A stretch of DNA of 64,000 nt from a virus. The stretch is from the IMG/VR virus record IMGVR_UViG_3300008952_000006, positions 1 through 64,000 of that record, one strand, 5' to 3'. The notes under the pieces are model-generated. The model had not been told where the DNA came from, ran no database searches, and saw only the letters and a program-made list of their open reading frames with translations. Below are positions 39,599 to 48,382 of this stretch, in pieces; position 1 is the first letter of the stretch, and every line of letters starts with the position of its first letter. A program made the translations under genes and the position numbers.

Positions 39599-40378
39599 AT
39601 GAAGTTATACCACGGGACCACTGAAAAAATTGCTCGCCTAGCCCTGATTGAGGGGCTTAGGCCTAGAGAAGAAACCGGCAGCAAAGGCAATTGGGAGCAC
39701 TCGATTGATTCAGCACTAAACCGCGTCTACTTGTCAGCGGCCTACGCGGGATACTTTGCTTATTGTGCTGCGGGTGTAGATGAGAAGTGGGGTATTGTTG
39801 AAGTAGACACAGAGCTACTCGAGCCTGACAAGTTCTACCCAGATGAGGACTTTATGGAGCAGGCCAGTAGAGCACAGGAAGTGCCAAAGTGGGTAGAGGA
39901 AGACCCCGATGATCCCATGGGAGACCCTTATGAGGAACTTCGTGCAGCAAATGCATTACCAGACAAAGATAGAATGAAAGCTCGGACAGAGTATTTCAGG
40001 AACAACATCTGGTTTTACGCGCACCTTTGGCGCGATAGTGTGGAGCACCTTGGTAACTGCTGTTATTTAGGGGAGATCCCACCAGAAGCTATCACGCGAG
40101 TGTCTGTCTTCGACCCAACGTCGAACATGGGAATCCAGATGTCCGTGGACCCCAGTATTACGCTGCTGAACTACAGAGTTTGCCAAAACAAATACAAGGC
40201 GATAACCCGTTGGTTAGCTGGTTACGAAGACGTAACTGTAGATGACATAACGATGCTCTTTGCTGGCGAAGACGAAAGGGTCGAAGAGGCCAGGGAATAC
40301 TGGCGAACTGAGGTCATCCCTAATCGATCCGGGTTAGAGGTTATCAGGGGCCCTGGAGATAAAAATGAAAGTTACTGA
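39599..40378 (+). CDS. ADP-ribosyltransferase-fold protein (putative)
   Basis: A 259-aa protein. KLYHGTTEKIARLALIEGLR is a typical ART opening (HGT with NAD-binding His, then 'I...GL'). NRVYLSAAYAGYFAYCAA is the second block (Tyr, then a helix). WGIVEVDTELLEPDKFYPDE and YLGEIPPEAITRVSVFD form the late part with a Glu before IPPEAI in catalytic position. Function could be modification of a host protein or nucleic acid. Better preserved than the copy at 7476. Followed directly by a small winged-helix-like gene. Confidence 0.55.
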   Translation: MKLYHGTTEKIARLALIEGLRPREETGSKGNWEHSIDSALNRVYLSAAYAGYFAYCAAGVDEKWGIVEVDTELLEPDKFYPDEDFMEQASRAQEVPKWVEEDPDDPMGDPYEELRAANALPDKDRMKARTEYFRNNIWFYAHLWRDSVEHLGNCCYLGEIPPEAITRVSVFDPTSNMGIQMSVDPSITLLNYRVCQNKYKAITRWLAGYEDVTVDDITMLFAGEDERVEEAREYWRTEVIPNRSGLEVIRGPGDKNESY

Positions 40379-40541
40379 AGTCCAAGCAGCCGTACTTAAG
40401 AAAGCCAAGCAGGGCAAGATCACCCACCCAAGACGATCTCTAGAACTCTTAGAGAAGAAGGGTCTGGTTGAGGGAAACAAACGCAACGGTTGGACCATCA
40501 CCTATAAAGGGTGTGTATGGCTGAACAGGGGCGCGAAGTAG
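40365..40541 (+). CDS. 58-aa winged-helix-like protein
   Basis: A small frame overlapping the ART stop: MKVTEVQAAVLKKAKQGKI, then SLELLEKKGLVEGNK and WTITYKGCVWL, the helix, recognition helix and wing order of a minimal winged helix. Followed by a strong terminator. Could regulate its own operon. Confidence 0.55.
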   Translation: MKVTEVQAAVLKKAKQGKITHPRRSLELLEKKGLVEGNKRNGWTITYKGCVWLNRGAK

Positions 40542-40548
40542 GGTATTT

Positions 40549-40576
40549 ATGGGGGGCCTTTGCCCCCCTATTTTTA
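40549..40576 (+). terminator. Intrinsic terminator
   Basis: GGGGGGCC-TTT-G-CCCCCC type hairpin with a T-rich tail, after the accessory gene train. Confidence 0.85.
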
Positions 40577-40713
40577 CCTACAGCCTACGAAAATCAGAAA
40601 AGTCTGAGGCCCTAGAAAAAATCGCTCGTGACGTAAAATAGGCAAGAGTAAAGGTGATAACCAGTGCTGCTTGCGCTGCTACATAAGCCTTTGCTTGAAT
40701 TCGATCTAACTTA

Positions 40714-40893
40714 CTATTCCTCTGGCGCATCTACCCCCCATTCCAGGGCGGTCATCTCTGCGGGTATATACTCAATAGAAATGATAGGCCCCATCTTTAC
40801 GGTAGCAATTGGCTTAACCGCAGCTGGCTTTTTATTAGCCGTACAACAAAAAAGGGCAGCTACGCCCAACATCGTAAAAAACTTCCAAAACAT
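40714..40893 (-). CDS. 59-aa putative lipoprotein
   Basis: A short minus-strand gene with GAGGA before ATG. The signal MFWKFFTMLGVAALFC has a lipobox-like AALFC followed by Cys, then a Lys/Pro-rich linker and an acidic end. It starts 10 nt after the metallophosphoesterase stop. The plus-strand open frame across the same bases (40664-40936) is less convincing. A spanin-type or other outer-membrane role is possible. Confidence 0.55.
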   Translation of the reverse strand: MFWKFFTMLGVAALFCCTANKKPAAVKPIATVKMGPIISIEYIPAEMTALEWGVDAPEE

Positions 40894-40903
40894 TATCGTT
40901 CCT

Positions 40904-42379
40904 CTATTTAACTGGTCCGTGTATTACCGCAACTAGCCCTTTTTCTTTGTCATGTAAATAGACTGGTAGCGCTTTTGGTGCACCAACATAACCGCGCACT
41001 GCGTGCCATCTATCAGGGCCAGAAAGACTCGATAACTGTCTGCGAGTCACCCCGTAGGAAACATCAGTCTCTGTCTTCTCGTAATGGAGGTGTCCTGTGT
41101 AAATTGTCTTATGTTCAACCGACCAATGCTCCTTAGCCTCGTTAGCCATAAGGCCTGCTAAGTCCTTGGTCTTGCCAACACCATCACCGTGCACGAAACC
41201 GATTAGGTTCTCACCATATTGGCAGTAGACTCTGGGGGTCCGCGTCCTGTTTACGGTAACGTCTATAGACGTCCTGTAGTAAGCATCCAAGTACAGAAGG
41301 AGCAGTAAACCGGAGTGCCTGTCATGGTTGCCCGACATCAAAACTAGCTCCACAGGGGCTACCTGCCGAAGCCTGTTGACCCAGTCAACCATCAACTCGC
41401 AACCAGAAGCCATGATCTCTGCGGGAGTCCCATCCATGTCTTGCACGGTCCCCCTTGTTGTAGTGCCCAGCTGGTTGTCTATCTGGAAGAAGTCGCTGCC
41501 TACGGGGACGTATATCTTCTCGGGGGCCCCAAAGTGGGCAACGCGTGAAAGAACGTCCTCGGTACAGGAAAACAGCCTCTCCCTAGCAATCTCGCGGTTG
41601 AACGCCTCCCAGTTCTCCCCGGCATCTGAGTACTTACCCCAGTGAAAATCACTCAGGCCAACCACAGCCACGTAGGGGTGGCGGGAGGCTTTTAAGTCTA
41701 ATCTGTCTGGGGCGGACGGTGGCGTGTCACCAACCAGAGAAAGAAACTCCCTTAAGACTGTGTCATCAAAGTTTCTCCACAGCCCCGCCTCCTTCTTGAT
41801 CTCCTTCCACTTATCGCTCTCTATCCTCCGGTAAATGGCGGCCCGTCTAATCTGTAGGGCCTCTTGTGCTAGGTCGTCCTCCGACCTGGACATGATCTCC
41901 TCTGTCGTGAAGGGCTCTTTATCATGCGTAATACCGTGGATGCGCAGGTACTTGACTATCAAGTTCCTAGGTAGCTTGAAGGTCCGAGCTAACTCATTGA
42001 TTGTGGACGGGTGCCCGTCATAGTTACTGTACGCCCTGCATAGCTCCCTGTGAACGGATCCGGGAACCTCCAAGGCATGCGTCTCCCCAGGTATAAACGT
42101 AGTGTAAGAGTCTGCGTCAGGATCGTACCAAACACGCTTATCACTTAAAAAAGAGCCGAGGTCTTCTTCTGTTTCCTCGGCCTGCTGCTCATCAGCAGCC
42201 CCCTCCTGGGACACTATCCACTTCCCCCAGGCGACCAGCTCCTCATAGGAAAAACCGAATTCCTCACCGTATCGCCTATGCAGCCGACGCCAATCACGGC
42301 TTTTTAACTGCTTTAGGAGCCTGTCCCCGTGCGAGCCTCTTAGGCTCTTCCATTTTTCGTTAATGGGTTTCTCTTTCAA
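40904..42379 (-). CDS. Metallophosphoesterase with N-terminal DNA-binding region
   Basis: A 491-aa protein. The C-terminal half has metallophosphoesterase motifs LSDFHWGKY, GSDFFQID, SGNHDRH, GFVHGDG and TGHLHYEK, as in Mre11/SbcD-like nucleases and phage relatives. The N-terminal half includes an HTH-like segment (TINELARTFKLPRNLIVKYL). A role in DNA processing is likely. The start is TTG at 42379 with a perfect GGAGG 5 nt upstream. It forms a two-gene minus unit with the lipoprotein. Confidence 0.75.
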   Translation of the reverse strand: MKEKPINEKWKSLRGSHGDRLLKQLKSRDWRRLHRRYGEEFGFSYEELVAWGKWIVSQEGAADEQQAEETEEDLGSFLSDKRVWYDPDADSYTTFIPGETHALEVPGSVHRELCRAYSNYDGHPSTINELARTFKLPRNLIVKYLRIHGITHDKEPFTTEEIMSRSEDDLAQEALQIRRAAIYRRIESDKWKEIKKEAGLWRNFDDTVLREFLSLVGDTPPSAPDRLDLKASRHPYVAVVGLSDFHWGKYSDAGENWEAFNREIARERLFSCTEDVLSRVAHFGAPEKIYVPVGSDFFQIDNQLGTTTRGTVQDMDGTPAEIMASGCELMVDWVNRLRQVAPVELVLMSGNHDRHSGLLLLLYLDAYYRTSIDVTVNRTRTPRVYCQYGENLIGFVHGDGVGKTKDLAGLMANEAKEHWSVEHKTIYTGHLHYEKTETDVSYGVTRRQLSSLSGPDRWHAVRGYVGAPKALPVYLHDKEKGLVAVIHGPVK

Positions 42380-42404
42380 GCGGGCCTCCGTGAGTAAGCT
42401 ATCT

Positions 42405-42760
42405 GTCAGAGACTATTAGCAGTCTCGGCATAAAAATTACTGTTGGAACAGCACCACGCCTCATCAGATTGATATTATACATAATAAAAAGAAAGGATCC
42501 ACCGTGCAGGCGGAGCCTGCGTGAGAGCATCGTCGCAGTGTGGTAATAAATCTAACAACCACGGAAAACATCTGAATAATCACCAGCACCCCATAATCGG
42601 TTAATTTGCTAGCGCCTCAAAATAGGCGATGGGCCATTGCCCGCAGTTACTACGAGCTAATGAGAAAGTGACAAAGTCAATTCCACCTGTATTGTACCCT
42701 TCATGCGTGGTTAGGTCGAAGACCTTAGCAAATACAGGCTAGTGGTGATACAAAGTTCGA
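42405..42760 (+). ncRNA. 350-nt folded non-coding region upstream of the RNR
   Basis: No convincing gene. Pairings: GAGACT-ATTAGC-AGTCTC near 42410, CAGGC-GGA-GCCTG near 42512, CGCCT-CAAAAT-AGGCG near 42613, and CCTGTATT/AATACAGG (about 42690 and 42732) enclosing AGGTC-GAA-GACCT. The last is a well-formed two-tier stem. No terminator-like T-run ends it. Strand is assigned from the downstream gene and is uncertain. Confidence 0.4.
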
Positions 42761-42878
42761 ACGAAAAAGCAAAACACCACATTACCAAAAATAACACTCC
42801 CAAAAAAATTCAAGGCAGTGTAGTGTTGTCACCTGAAAATATAAGGACGGCCCTAATTGACTTATACCAGTCAGATGT

Positions 42879-42906
42879 ACAAAACTGTGGGATTGCAAGG
42901 TATAAG
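42879..42906 (+). promoter_or_regulatory. Candidate phage promoter ACAAAA-16-TATAAG
   Basis: Recurring motif with A for G in position 1; 134 nt upstream of the RNR start, leaving a long 5' leader. It lies inside the weak frame 42742-42942, which argues against that frame being a gene. Confidence 0.5.
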
Positions 42907-43039
42907 ACTTCTGAAGAAATTTATCTTTACCCGATTCCATAATCTGTCCAAAAAGGGTAAGATACTTTAACCATAAAACCAGTACAATTTTATACGTAAA
43001 CCGACGACATTACGGCTATTTACCAAGGAGGCCTTGCTA

Positions 43040-45034
43040 ATGATACTAAGCCAAGTTTCTTCCACAGAAGAACGAAAAGTGAACAATTTCTCTCTGAGCA
43101 GTGCTTTCTTAGAGGACTATATAGGAACCCAGCCTGAATGGGGTCCCCTGGGCTATTTTACCTTCAAGCGTACTTACGCTAGGCCCAAAGAAGATGGCAC
43201 GACAGAGGAGTGGTGGGAGACTTGTCAGCGTGTAGTAGAAGGAATCTATAACATACAGAAGATACACTGCAAATCCCTACGATTGCCGTGGGATAATCGA
43301 AAAGCCCGAATCTCCTCCCAAGAGATGTTTCAGAGAATGTGGGAGTTCAAGTGGCTCCCTCCCGGTCGTGGCTTGTGGGCCATGGGCACTGAAATGATCT
43401 TTGAGAAAGGGGGCGCAGCGCTAAATAACTGTGCTTTCGTCTCTACCCAGAACATAGATGTAGACTTTGCGGCCCCCTTCACGTTCCTTATGGATATGTC
43501 AATGCTAGGGGTGGGTGTTGGTGGAGACACTCGAGGCGCGGGGAAGCTAAAAATCCAGGTCCCACGCATGAGTGAGAGGGAGTACGTAGTTGAGGACAGT
43601 CGAGAAGGTTGGGTAGACCTGATACGGGTTGTGCTCAACAGCTTTGTGGGCAAAGGGTATTACCCGCCAGAGCCCGACTACTCGCAAGTCAGAAAGCGGG
43701 GGGCGCTGATCAATGGATTTGGTGGTGTAGCCTCTGGGCCGCAGCCTCTCATTGATCTAGTCAAAAGTCTGACCGAGCTTCTCATGCCTGAAGACGGTGA
43801 GCCATACAAAATAACATCAGCTGTCATCGTAGATATCTTTAACCTTGTGGGCAAATGCGTTGTCGCAGGGGGTATCCGCAGGACAGCCGAAATTATGTTC
43901 GGAGACCCAGAAGACCAGGAATTCGTTACATTAAAGCAAAACGAAGAGAAGCTAAAAAGTCATAGATGGGCGTCTAATAATAGTGTGTTTGGCACAATCG
44001 GTATGGACTATACCGAAGTGGCAAAAAGCATCGCTAAGAATGGCGAGCCTGGAGTGATATGGCTCGATAATATGCAGCACTATCGACGAATGAATGGGGA
44101 GCGCAGTCGTTACGATATGAGAGTTATGGGCAGTAATCCATGCTCTGAGCAGTCTCTAGAGTCTTTTGAGCTGTGTTGCTTGGTAGAAACCTTCCCAGCG
44201 CACCACGAGTCCTTTGAGGACTACATGCGAACACTTAAGTTTGCATACCTATACGCCAAAACTGTAACGCTCATCCCGACCCATGACACGCGAACCAACG
44301 CAGTTATGATGAGGAACAGGCGTATTGGGTGTTCCCAATCGGGGATCATTCAAGCCATGCAAAAGCTTGGTCGGAGAGAATACCTCCGGTGGTCTGATGA
44401 AGGATATACCTACATCAGGGAGCTAGACAGGATCTATAGCGAATGGTTGTGTGTACCACGATCAATCAAAGTAACCTCTGTCAAACCAAGCGGAACGGTT
44501 AGTCTGTTATGTGGGGCAACACCGGGCATCCACTACCCACACTCAGAGTATTACATAAGAAATATTCGAGTAGCCAACACGTCCCCTCTTGTAAGTGCGG
44601 CGAAAGAGGCAGGGTATCCGGTGGAAGATGATACGTATGCCGAAGACACCTCTGTTGTTAGCTTTCCTGTACGGGAGAGGCATTTCATCAAAGGTAAGGC
44701 TGATGCCTCAATCTGGGAACAGTTTGCTAACGCAGCAGACCTCCAAAAGTACTGGGCAGATAATCAGGTCAGCGTAACTGTGTCTTTCCAAAACGGGGAG
44801 CACAGGGACATAAAGACTTGCCTCGAAGTATATGAGACAAGGCTGAAGTCCGTGTCTCTACTGCCGCTTCTGGACACGGACCACGGATATGTACAGGCAC
44901 CCTATATAAAGATCACTAAAGAAGAGTATGAGGAGCTTTCCACCGGCCTGTCTCCGATAAACTTTGAGTCCGCCGTGCACGAAGTCACTGATAAATTTTG
45001 TGACGGAGATAAGTGTGAGATAAAAATTAACTAG
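43040..45034 (+). CDS. nrdJ: Class II (B12-dependent) ribonucleoside-triphosphate reductase
   Basis: A 664-aa protein of the monomeric RTPR type. It shows LPPGRGLWAMG, ALNNCAFV (first redox Cys), the allosteric/active-site loop LGVGVGGDTRG, GGIRRTAEIMFGD, NPCSEQSLESFELCC with the Cys-x-Glu of the radical site, SVKPSGTVSLLCGATPG and a C-terminal CDGDKC redox pair. It reduces ribonucleoside triphosphates using adenosylcobalamin, so it works with or without oxygen and needs no NrdB or NrdG partner. AAGGAGG 8 nt upstream sets the ATG at 43040. Length is normal for the family. Confidence 0.9.
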   Translation: MILSQVSSTEERKVNNFSLSSAFLEDYIGTQPEWGPLGYFTFKRTYARPKEDGTTEEWWETCQRVVEGIYNIQKIHCKSLRLPWDNRKARISSQEMFQRMWEFKWLPPGRGLWAMGTEMIFEKGGAALNNCAFVSTQNIDVDFAAPFTFLMDMSMLGVGVGGDTRGAGKLKIQVPRMSEREYVVEDSREGWVDLIRVVLNSFVGKGYYPPEPDYSQVRKRGALINGFGGVASGPQPLIDLVKSLTELLMPEDGEPYKITSAVIVDIFNLVGKCVVAGGIRRTAEIMFGDPEDQEFVTLKQNEEKLKSHRWASNNSVFGTIGMDYTEVAKSIAKNGEPGVIWLDNMQHYRRMNGERSRYDMRVMGSNPCSEQSLESFELCCLVETFPAHHESFEDYMRTLKFAYLYAKTVTLIPTHDTRTNAVMMRNRRIGCSQSGIIQAMQKLGRREYLRWSDEGYTYIRELDRIYSEWLCVPRSIKVTSVKPSGTVSLLCGATPGIHYPHSEYYIRNIRVANTSPLVSAAKEAGYPVEDDTYAEDTSVVSFPVRERHFIKGKADASIWEQFANAADLQKYWADNQVSVTVSFQNGEHRDIKTCLEVYETRLKSVSLLPLLDTDHGYVQAPYIKITKEEYEELSTGLSPINFESAVHEVTDKFCDGDKCEIKIN

Positions 45035-45079
45035 CCACGAACTCCCCCTGTCACGCGGCAGGGGGAGTCTGTGTGGCTA
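45032..45079. terminator. Long inverted repeat, two-way terminator
   Basis: TAGCCAC..ACTCCCCCTG pairs with CAGGGGGAGT..GTGGCTA around an 8-nt loop: 17 paired bases with a two-base internal loop. It sits between the RNR gene and a converging gene. Confidence 0.8.
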
Positions 45080-45085
45080 ATTTTA

Positions 45086-45595
45086 TTAGGCTTGACGCTC
45101 TAGTTCTGCGTCGATCTCTTCTATAGCAGTGTTGATGGCCGACCAAACCTCATCGGAAACACAGTCACCTGGAGAATGATCCCAGGCAGCGTCACTAACA
45201 GCCGAACGTGCGTATTCGCTAGCGCAACGCTCAGCCGCATCTTGGGCCGCCTCGATAGCACTACTAAAGTAACTTTCAACAGTGCTGTTTACGCTTCCGC
45301 ACTCCTCCTGCGCCGCCTGCAGACTCTCACGCAGGCTTTCAAGAACGCTTCGGGACGGAGGGGGACCCGCTGAGGACCCCGCTCGGGGGCGTGGTTGGTG
45401 GATGTTTCCGTTGGTGATGTTCCGCTCGAAAGCAGAAAACACCGCATGTAGGTCCAGAGGCTGCCCATCCAGGGTCAGGCCTAGGTTAAGTCTTTCTAAA
45501 TTATATTTTGCAATACCTTCAGGGTTCGCCATAACAGCGCAGGAAAGAAATTTCCCGAACATCGACTCCCCGATAACAGTTAAATTGTAACTCAT
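45086..45595 (-). CDS. Hypothetical acidic protein
   Basis: A 169-aa protein starting MSYNLTVIGESMFGKFLSCA; AAGGA 8 nt upstream sets the ATG at 45595. The N-terminal part is strand-rich, then a Pro/Ser/Arg linker, then a helical acidic part with many Ala, Ser and Glu. Isolated minus-strand gene with its own promoter-like element. Not recognised. Confidence 0.6.
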   Translation of the reverse strand: MSYNLTVIGESMFGKFLSCAVMANPEGIAKYNLERLNLGLTLDGQPLDLHAVFSAFERNITNGNIHQPRPRAGSSAGPPPSRSVLESLRESLQAAQEECGSVNSTVESYFSSAIEAAQDAAERCASEYARSAVSDAAWDHSPGDCVSDEVWSAINTAIEEIDAELERQA

Positions 45596-45665
45596 AAGTG
45601 TGTCCTTACGGTAGAAAATGTAGGTCAAAGGTCTAATACGGGTAGATTACCCGGACAACAAAAAG

Positions 45666-45695
45666 CTTATACCAACAAATGTGTTTTTATTACGC
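45666..45695 (-). promoter_or_regulatory. Possible promoter, diverged recurring motif on the minus strand
   Basis: On the minus strand GCGTAA, 18 bp, then TATAAG in GGTATAAGC. Weaker match than the plus-strand copies, 71 nt upstream of the gene at 45086-45595. Confidence 0.35.
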
Positions 45696-45889
45696 AGTAA
45701 GCTAGGACAATCTTGTAAGATATACAGAAGTCGTAAAGTGCCGTTTATAACTAGGTTATTCTAAAGTCTACCTGTACTGCTCTGTATACAGCTATTGCGC
45801 ACAATGGCCCAAGGGCCGGGGGTCTACGACATGTGGGGTGAGTAGAGATAAGATTGTAGGTATGAAGAAACACACACGGAGGACAAACT

Positions 45890-46255
45890 ATGAAATCTGA
45901 TGGTGACGGGGCAATCATAATCCAGTTCCCACCAAGCCGAGGAAAATCGGCTAAGAAACCCCCCAAAGGAAAAATACAGCTAACGCAAGAGGGTGCGCAC
46001 GCCTTGATGGTCGCCATGTCGGCAATAAACATGGCTGCAAGGTACAAGGGAGAATTCGATGAAAACTGCAAGCAAAGCCTGGATGCAGGGAACTTTCCCT
46101 GTGGAGAGAACTGTGGGTGTTACTTCCACATGCTATCCTCTATGGCACTTGAAGTGGCCTTTGAGGGCCCAAGAAAGGACGAAGCAAAGGACGCGCTCAG
46201 GCAGGAGTATTCCACGCTGAGCCGTGAGGGGCCAAAGAAGAAAGATGACCTGTAA
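45890..46255 (+). CDS. Hypothetical protein with cysteine cluster
   Basis: A 121-aa protein. Basic/Pro-rich segment (SRGKSAKKPPKGKIQ) then a helical part and CGENCGCYFH, possibly a metal site. GGAGG precedes ATG. Not recognised. The 290 nt upstream (45596-45889) hold the divergent promoter-like element and nothing else I can identify. Confidence 0.55.
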   Translation: MKSDGDGAIIIQFPPSRGKSAKKPPKGKIQLTQEGAHALMVAMSAINMAARYKGEFDENCKQSLDAGNFPCGENCGCYFHMLSSMALEVAFEGPRKDEAKDALRQEYSTLSREGPKKKDDL

Positions 46256-46281
46256 TGAGTTAAGAGGTATTCTTGTGGCGT

Positions 46282-46309
46282 GCAAAATAAACAAGTACAC
46301 AGGTATAAG
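46282..46309 (+). promoter_or_regulatory. Candidate phage promoter GCAAAA-16-TATAAG
   Basis: GCAAAATAAAC, then AGGTATAAGAGC at 21 nt. The first ten bases equal those of the copy at 10659. It precedes 46369. Confidence 0.65.
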
Positions 46310-46368
46310 AGCGACGAAATAACGCAAACTGTCAATTAGGTCTTTAATGATATCAGGAAGGAAGTCAG

Positions 46369-46662
46369 ATGAAGGAAGACATAAACAAGATACTAGAAAT
46401 TTTAGAGCAAACAATGCCCGAAGTGGTTGAGATGATACGAAGTCTCGATAACCACGAAGAAACTGTTATAAAACTAGCAGAAGAGTTCAAAAAGCTCCAC
46501 GCGGAGTACCCTATGTTGTCAGCGCTTCTGGTTGACTCATTCGATATTGTGAGGGCGCACGAAGCAAAAATAGAGATACTAAAAGACCTGTTGTTGTCTA
46601 TCACGCAGGGAGGAGCGCAGCCAAAGAAGGAGTCCCCTGAGGACAAGTATTGGATCAATTAG
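46369..46662 (+). CDS. Small helical protein
   Basis: A 97-aa helical acidic protein (INKILEILEQTMPEVVEMIR), coiled-coil-like throughout, with GAAGGAAG upstream. Not recognised. A short peptide-like frame after it (46703) has no ribosome site and was not accepted. Confidence 0.55.
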   Translation: MKEDINKILEILEQTMPEVVEMIRSLDNHEETVIKLAEEFKKLHAEYPMLSALLVDSFDIVRAHEAKIEILKDLLLSITQGGAQPKKESPEDKYWIN

Positions 46663-46793
46663 TTATAATTAGGTATAACAGGTAAGCTATTATTAGCCTG
46701 CCGTGATGGCCCTCATAGTCGATCACACCTACTTACAATCCCCGCCTATATTATTATTGATAATAATCGGTGAAAGACACCAAGGAGAATATT

Positions 46794-46823
46794 ATGAAAA
46801 CGGGAAAGACCAATGTTTATTGA
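46794..46823 (+). CDS. 9-codon leader frame upstream of 46813
   Basis: MKTGKTNVY with AAGGAG 7 nt before its ATG. Its stop lies inside the next gene, whose own start at 46813 has no comparable ribosome site. Ribosomes ending this frame could restart at 46813. It may be a translational control element rather than a functional peptide. Confidence 0.3.
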   Translation: MKTGKTNVY

Positions 46824-47148
46824 AGTTCAAAGAAACACTGGTAAGGCTGCTTACCATACGAAAGCAGACACCAGCGAATGCGATGAAAAATGGTGGTACA
46901 AAACAACTCGCATAAGATCTGCTGCAATTGTGCGCGTCGAAGAGATTGGCCCCTGGGAGGGGCACCTAGATCCTGAGAATGGGCCCAAGTGCACCATATT
47001 CCTCATGACCGGGCAGGCGGTAGACGCCAAAGAGACTAGTGATGACGTATTGAGGCTTATTTACAAGTCTGAAAAGTCTGATAATACTAGCTATTCGGTG
47101 ACTCTGGAAGGTGCGGGGTTTAGTACAACCACTCAGTCTGGGCGGTGA
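46813..47148 (+). CDS. Hypothetical protein
   Basis: A 111-aa protein, strand-rich, with Trp/Tyr clusters (DEKWWYKTTRIRSAAIVR) and a Gly/Thr-rich end. A poor direct ribosome site but overlap with a 9-codon frame that has a good one. Not recognised. Confidence 0.55.
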   Translation: MFIEVQRNTGKAAYHTKADTSECDEKWWYKTTRIRSAAIVRVEEIGPWEGHLDPENGPKCTIFLMTGQAVDAKETSDDVLRLIYKSEKSDNTSYSVTLEGAGFSTTTQSGR

Positions 47149-47183
47149 CGCCATGCCTACAAATATAAACCAAGGGACAGAAC

Positions 47184-47648
47184 ATGATCTGTATTGACCT
47201 AAGCCGCCTCTATTTCGCGATACGTGAATTAAACGTAACGGTGAACTACGAGAAGCTAATAACTGTCCTTCTGGGAGAAAACAAAGCCCAGAAAATAGAG
47301 GCGTTCACAAAGGCGGACCCAAAGAATGCTAACCAAAGTAAGTTCCTGAAAAGGTTAGAGGACTTGGGGTTTAACCTTCACGTCTACGATGTAGCCAAGC
47401 AGAGTGGATCATTCTCTGCGGAGATCTCTGCATTGGCGGCTCTCGCTAAGGGAGAGAAGGTAACCATCCTGTCAAACGATCAGGCCCTCCTGGGAGTATT
47501 CAGTCTTCTGAAGGAGAGAGGCGTGGATCTGACCCTGTGCTTTTTTAGCGAAAAGCTTGAAAAGGGATGGACCCCAAAGATACTCTGCGGAGACGTAGAA
47601 TTTATAGACTTATCAAATCCGGAAATCCGGAAATCCATCACAAACTAG
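47184..47648 (+). CDS. NYN/PIN-like nuclease fold protein (putative)
   Basis: A 154-aa protein. CIDLSRLYFAIRELN begins with the strand-Asp of a PIN/NYN fold. A central KTILS-like strand is seen as EKVTILSNDQALLGVFSLLK, where NYN proteins have an SgDxDF acidic motif; here the Asp (SND) remains but the rest has drifted. If active it would cut RNA; the missing acidic residues leave activity open. Confidence 0.4.
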   Translation: MICIDLSRLYFAIRELNVTVNYEKLITVLLGENKAQKIEAFTKADPKNANQSKFLKRLEDLGFNLHVYDVAKQSGSFSAEISALAALAKGEKVTILSNDQALLGVFSLLKERGVDLTLCFFSEKLEKGWTPKILCGDVEFIDLSNPEIRKSITN

Positions 47649-47657
47649 GAGAATAGC

Positions 47658-48131
47658 TTGGGAGATGAAGCCTTATCTCAAATAGAGTTAAATTTTATAT
47701 CCATGATCCCAGTGCTCGATAAAGGTATCGAGAATGTTTCGAAAGAACATATCAAACAGGACGGGCTGAAAAGCGATATACAGCTTCGGTTTGAAGCTTT
47801 CCATAGACTAAACCCGCACGTGCTCGATGCCGTTATAGATCTAGCCCAGAGGACGAAGAAGGCAGGAAGAACTCGAGGGTCTATTAGTCAGATCTTTGAG
47901 GTGCTGCGGTACAGCTACGCACTCAGAACAGCGGGCGATGATTATAAGCTCGCAAACGCGCATAGAGCATTCTACGCACGGCTTGTCATGTCAGTTGTGC
48001 CGGAACTTTCCAATGGGAAGCCGTTCTTCCTGCTGAGTAGTCAGAGAAGCCCGTATATTATCGACTGGGCGTCCCTGGAAATAGAAAACAAAGGTTGGAT
48101 TTCCTACAATTGGAAGCTGCCAGCCCAGTGA
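47658..48131 (+). CDS. Conserved hypothetical phage protein (TTG start)
   Basis: A 157-aa protein. RFEAFHRLNPHVLDAVIDLA, then a SQIFEVLRYSYALRT segment and HRAFYARLVMSVVPEL form a pattern seen in hypothetical proteins of many phages and prophages. TTG at 47658 has AGGAG 6 nt upstream. Role unknown. Confidence 0.65.
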   Translation: MGDEALSQIELNFISMIPVLDKGIENVSKEHIKQDGLKSDIQLRFEAFHRLNPHVLDAVIDLAQRTKKAGRTRGSISQIFEVLRYSYALRTAGDDYKLANAHRAFYARLVMSVVPELSNGKPFFLLSSQRSPYIIDWASLEIENKGWISYNWKLPAQ

Positions 48132-48382
48132 AAACGATAGTACATGTAAACCAGCACGTCATAAAACGAAACCGCAAAAGCGGCGCTAGAGAGCCTGTAC
48201 TCACAGTAAAAACATATAAACAAAATGTTTACGGACATGAAGCCATCCTCCTCGACCAAGAAGGTCGAGAGGTGGCCAAAGTCATTTATAGGCCAGACAA
48301 ACCCCTGTCATGCGGGGCGACTGTCTGGATCGAAACACAAAATCCAGTGGACGTTATCGTCCTGGAGAACGAGGAGGAGTGA
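48128..48382 (+). CDS. Conserved small mobile-element protein
   Basis: An 84-aa protein (GTG start overlapping the previous stop). HVNQHVIKRNRKSG, PVLTVKTYKQNVYGHEA and YRPDKPLSCGATVWIET form a family frequent on plasmids and phages, without known activity. Confidence 0.65.
   Translation: MKTIVHVNQHVIKRNRKSGAREPVLTVKTYKQNVYGHEAILLDQEGREVAKVIYRPDKPLSCGATVWIETQNPVDVIVLENEEE

Noticed and set aside
40664-40936. 90-codon plus-strand frame after the accessory train
   Set aside because: No ribosome site; the opposite strand holds a lipoprotein gene with a proper site in operon with 40904-42379.
42405-42760. Cobalamin riboswitch for the class II RNR
   Set aside because: The conserved B12 box was not found by eye.
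42742-42942. 66-codon frame upstream of the RNR
   Set aside because: No ribosome site, GTG start, sits in a structured gap and contains a promoter-like element.
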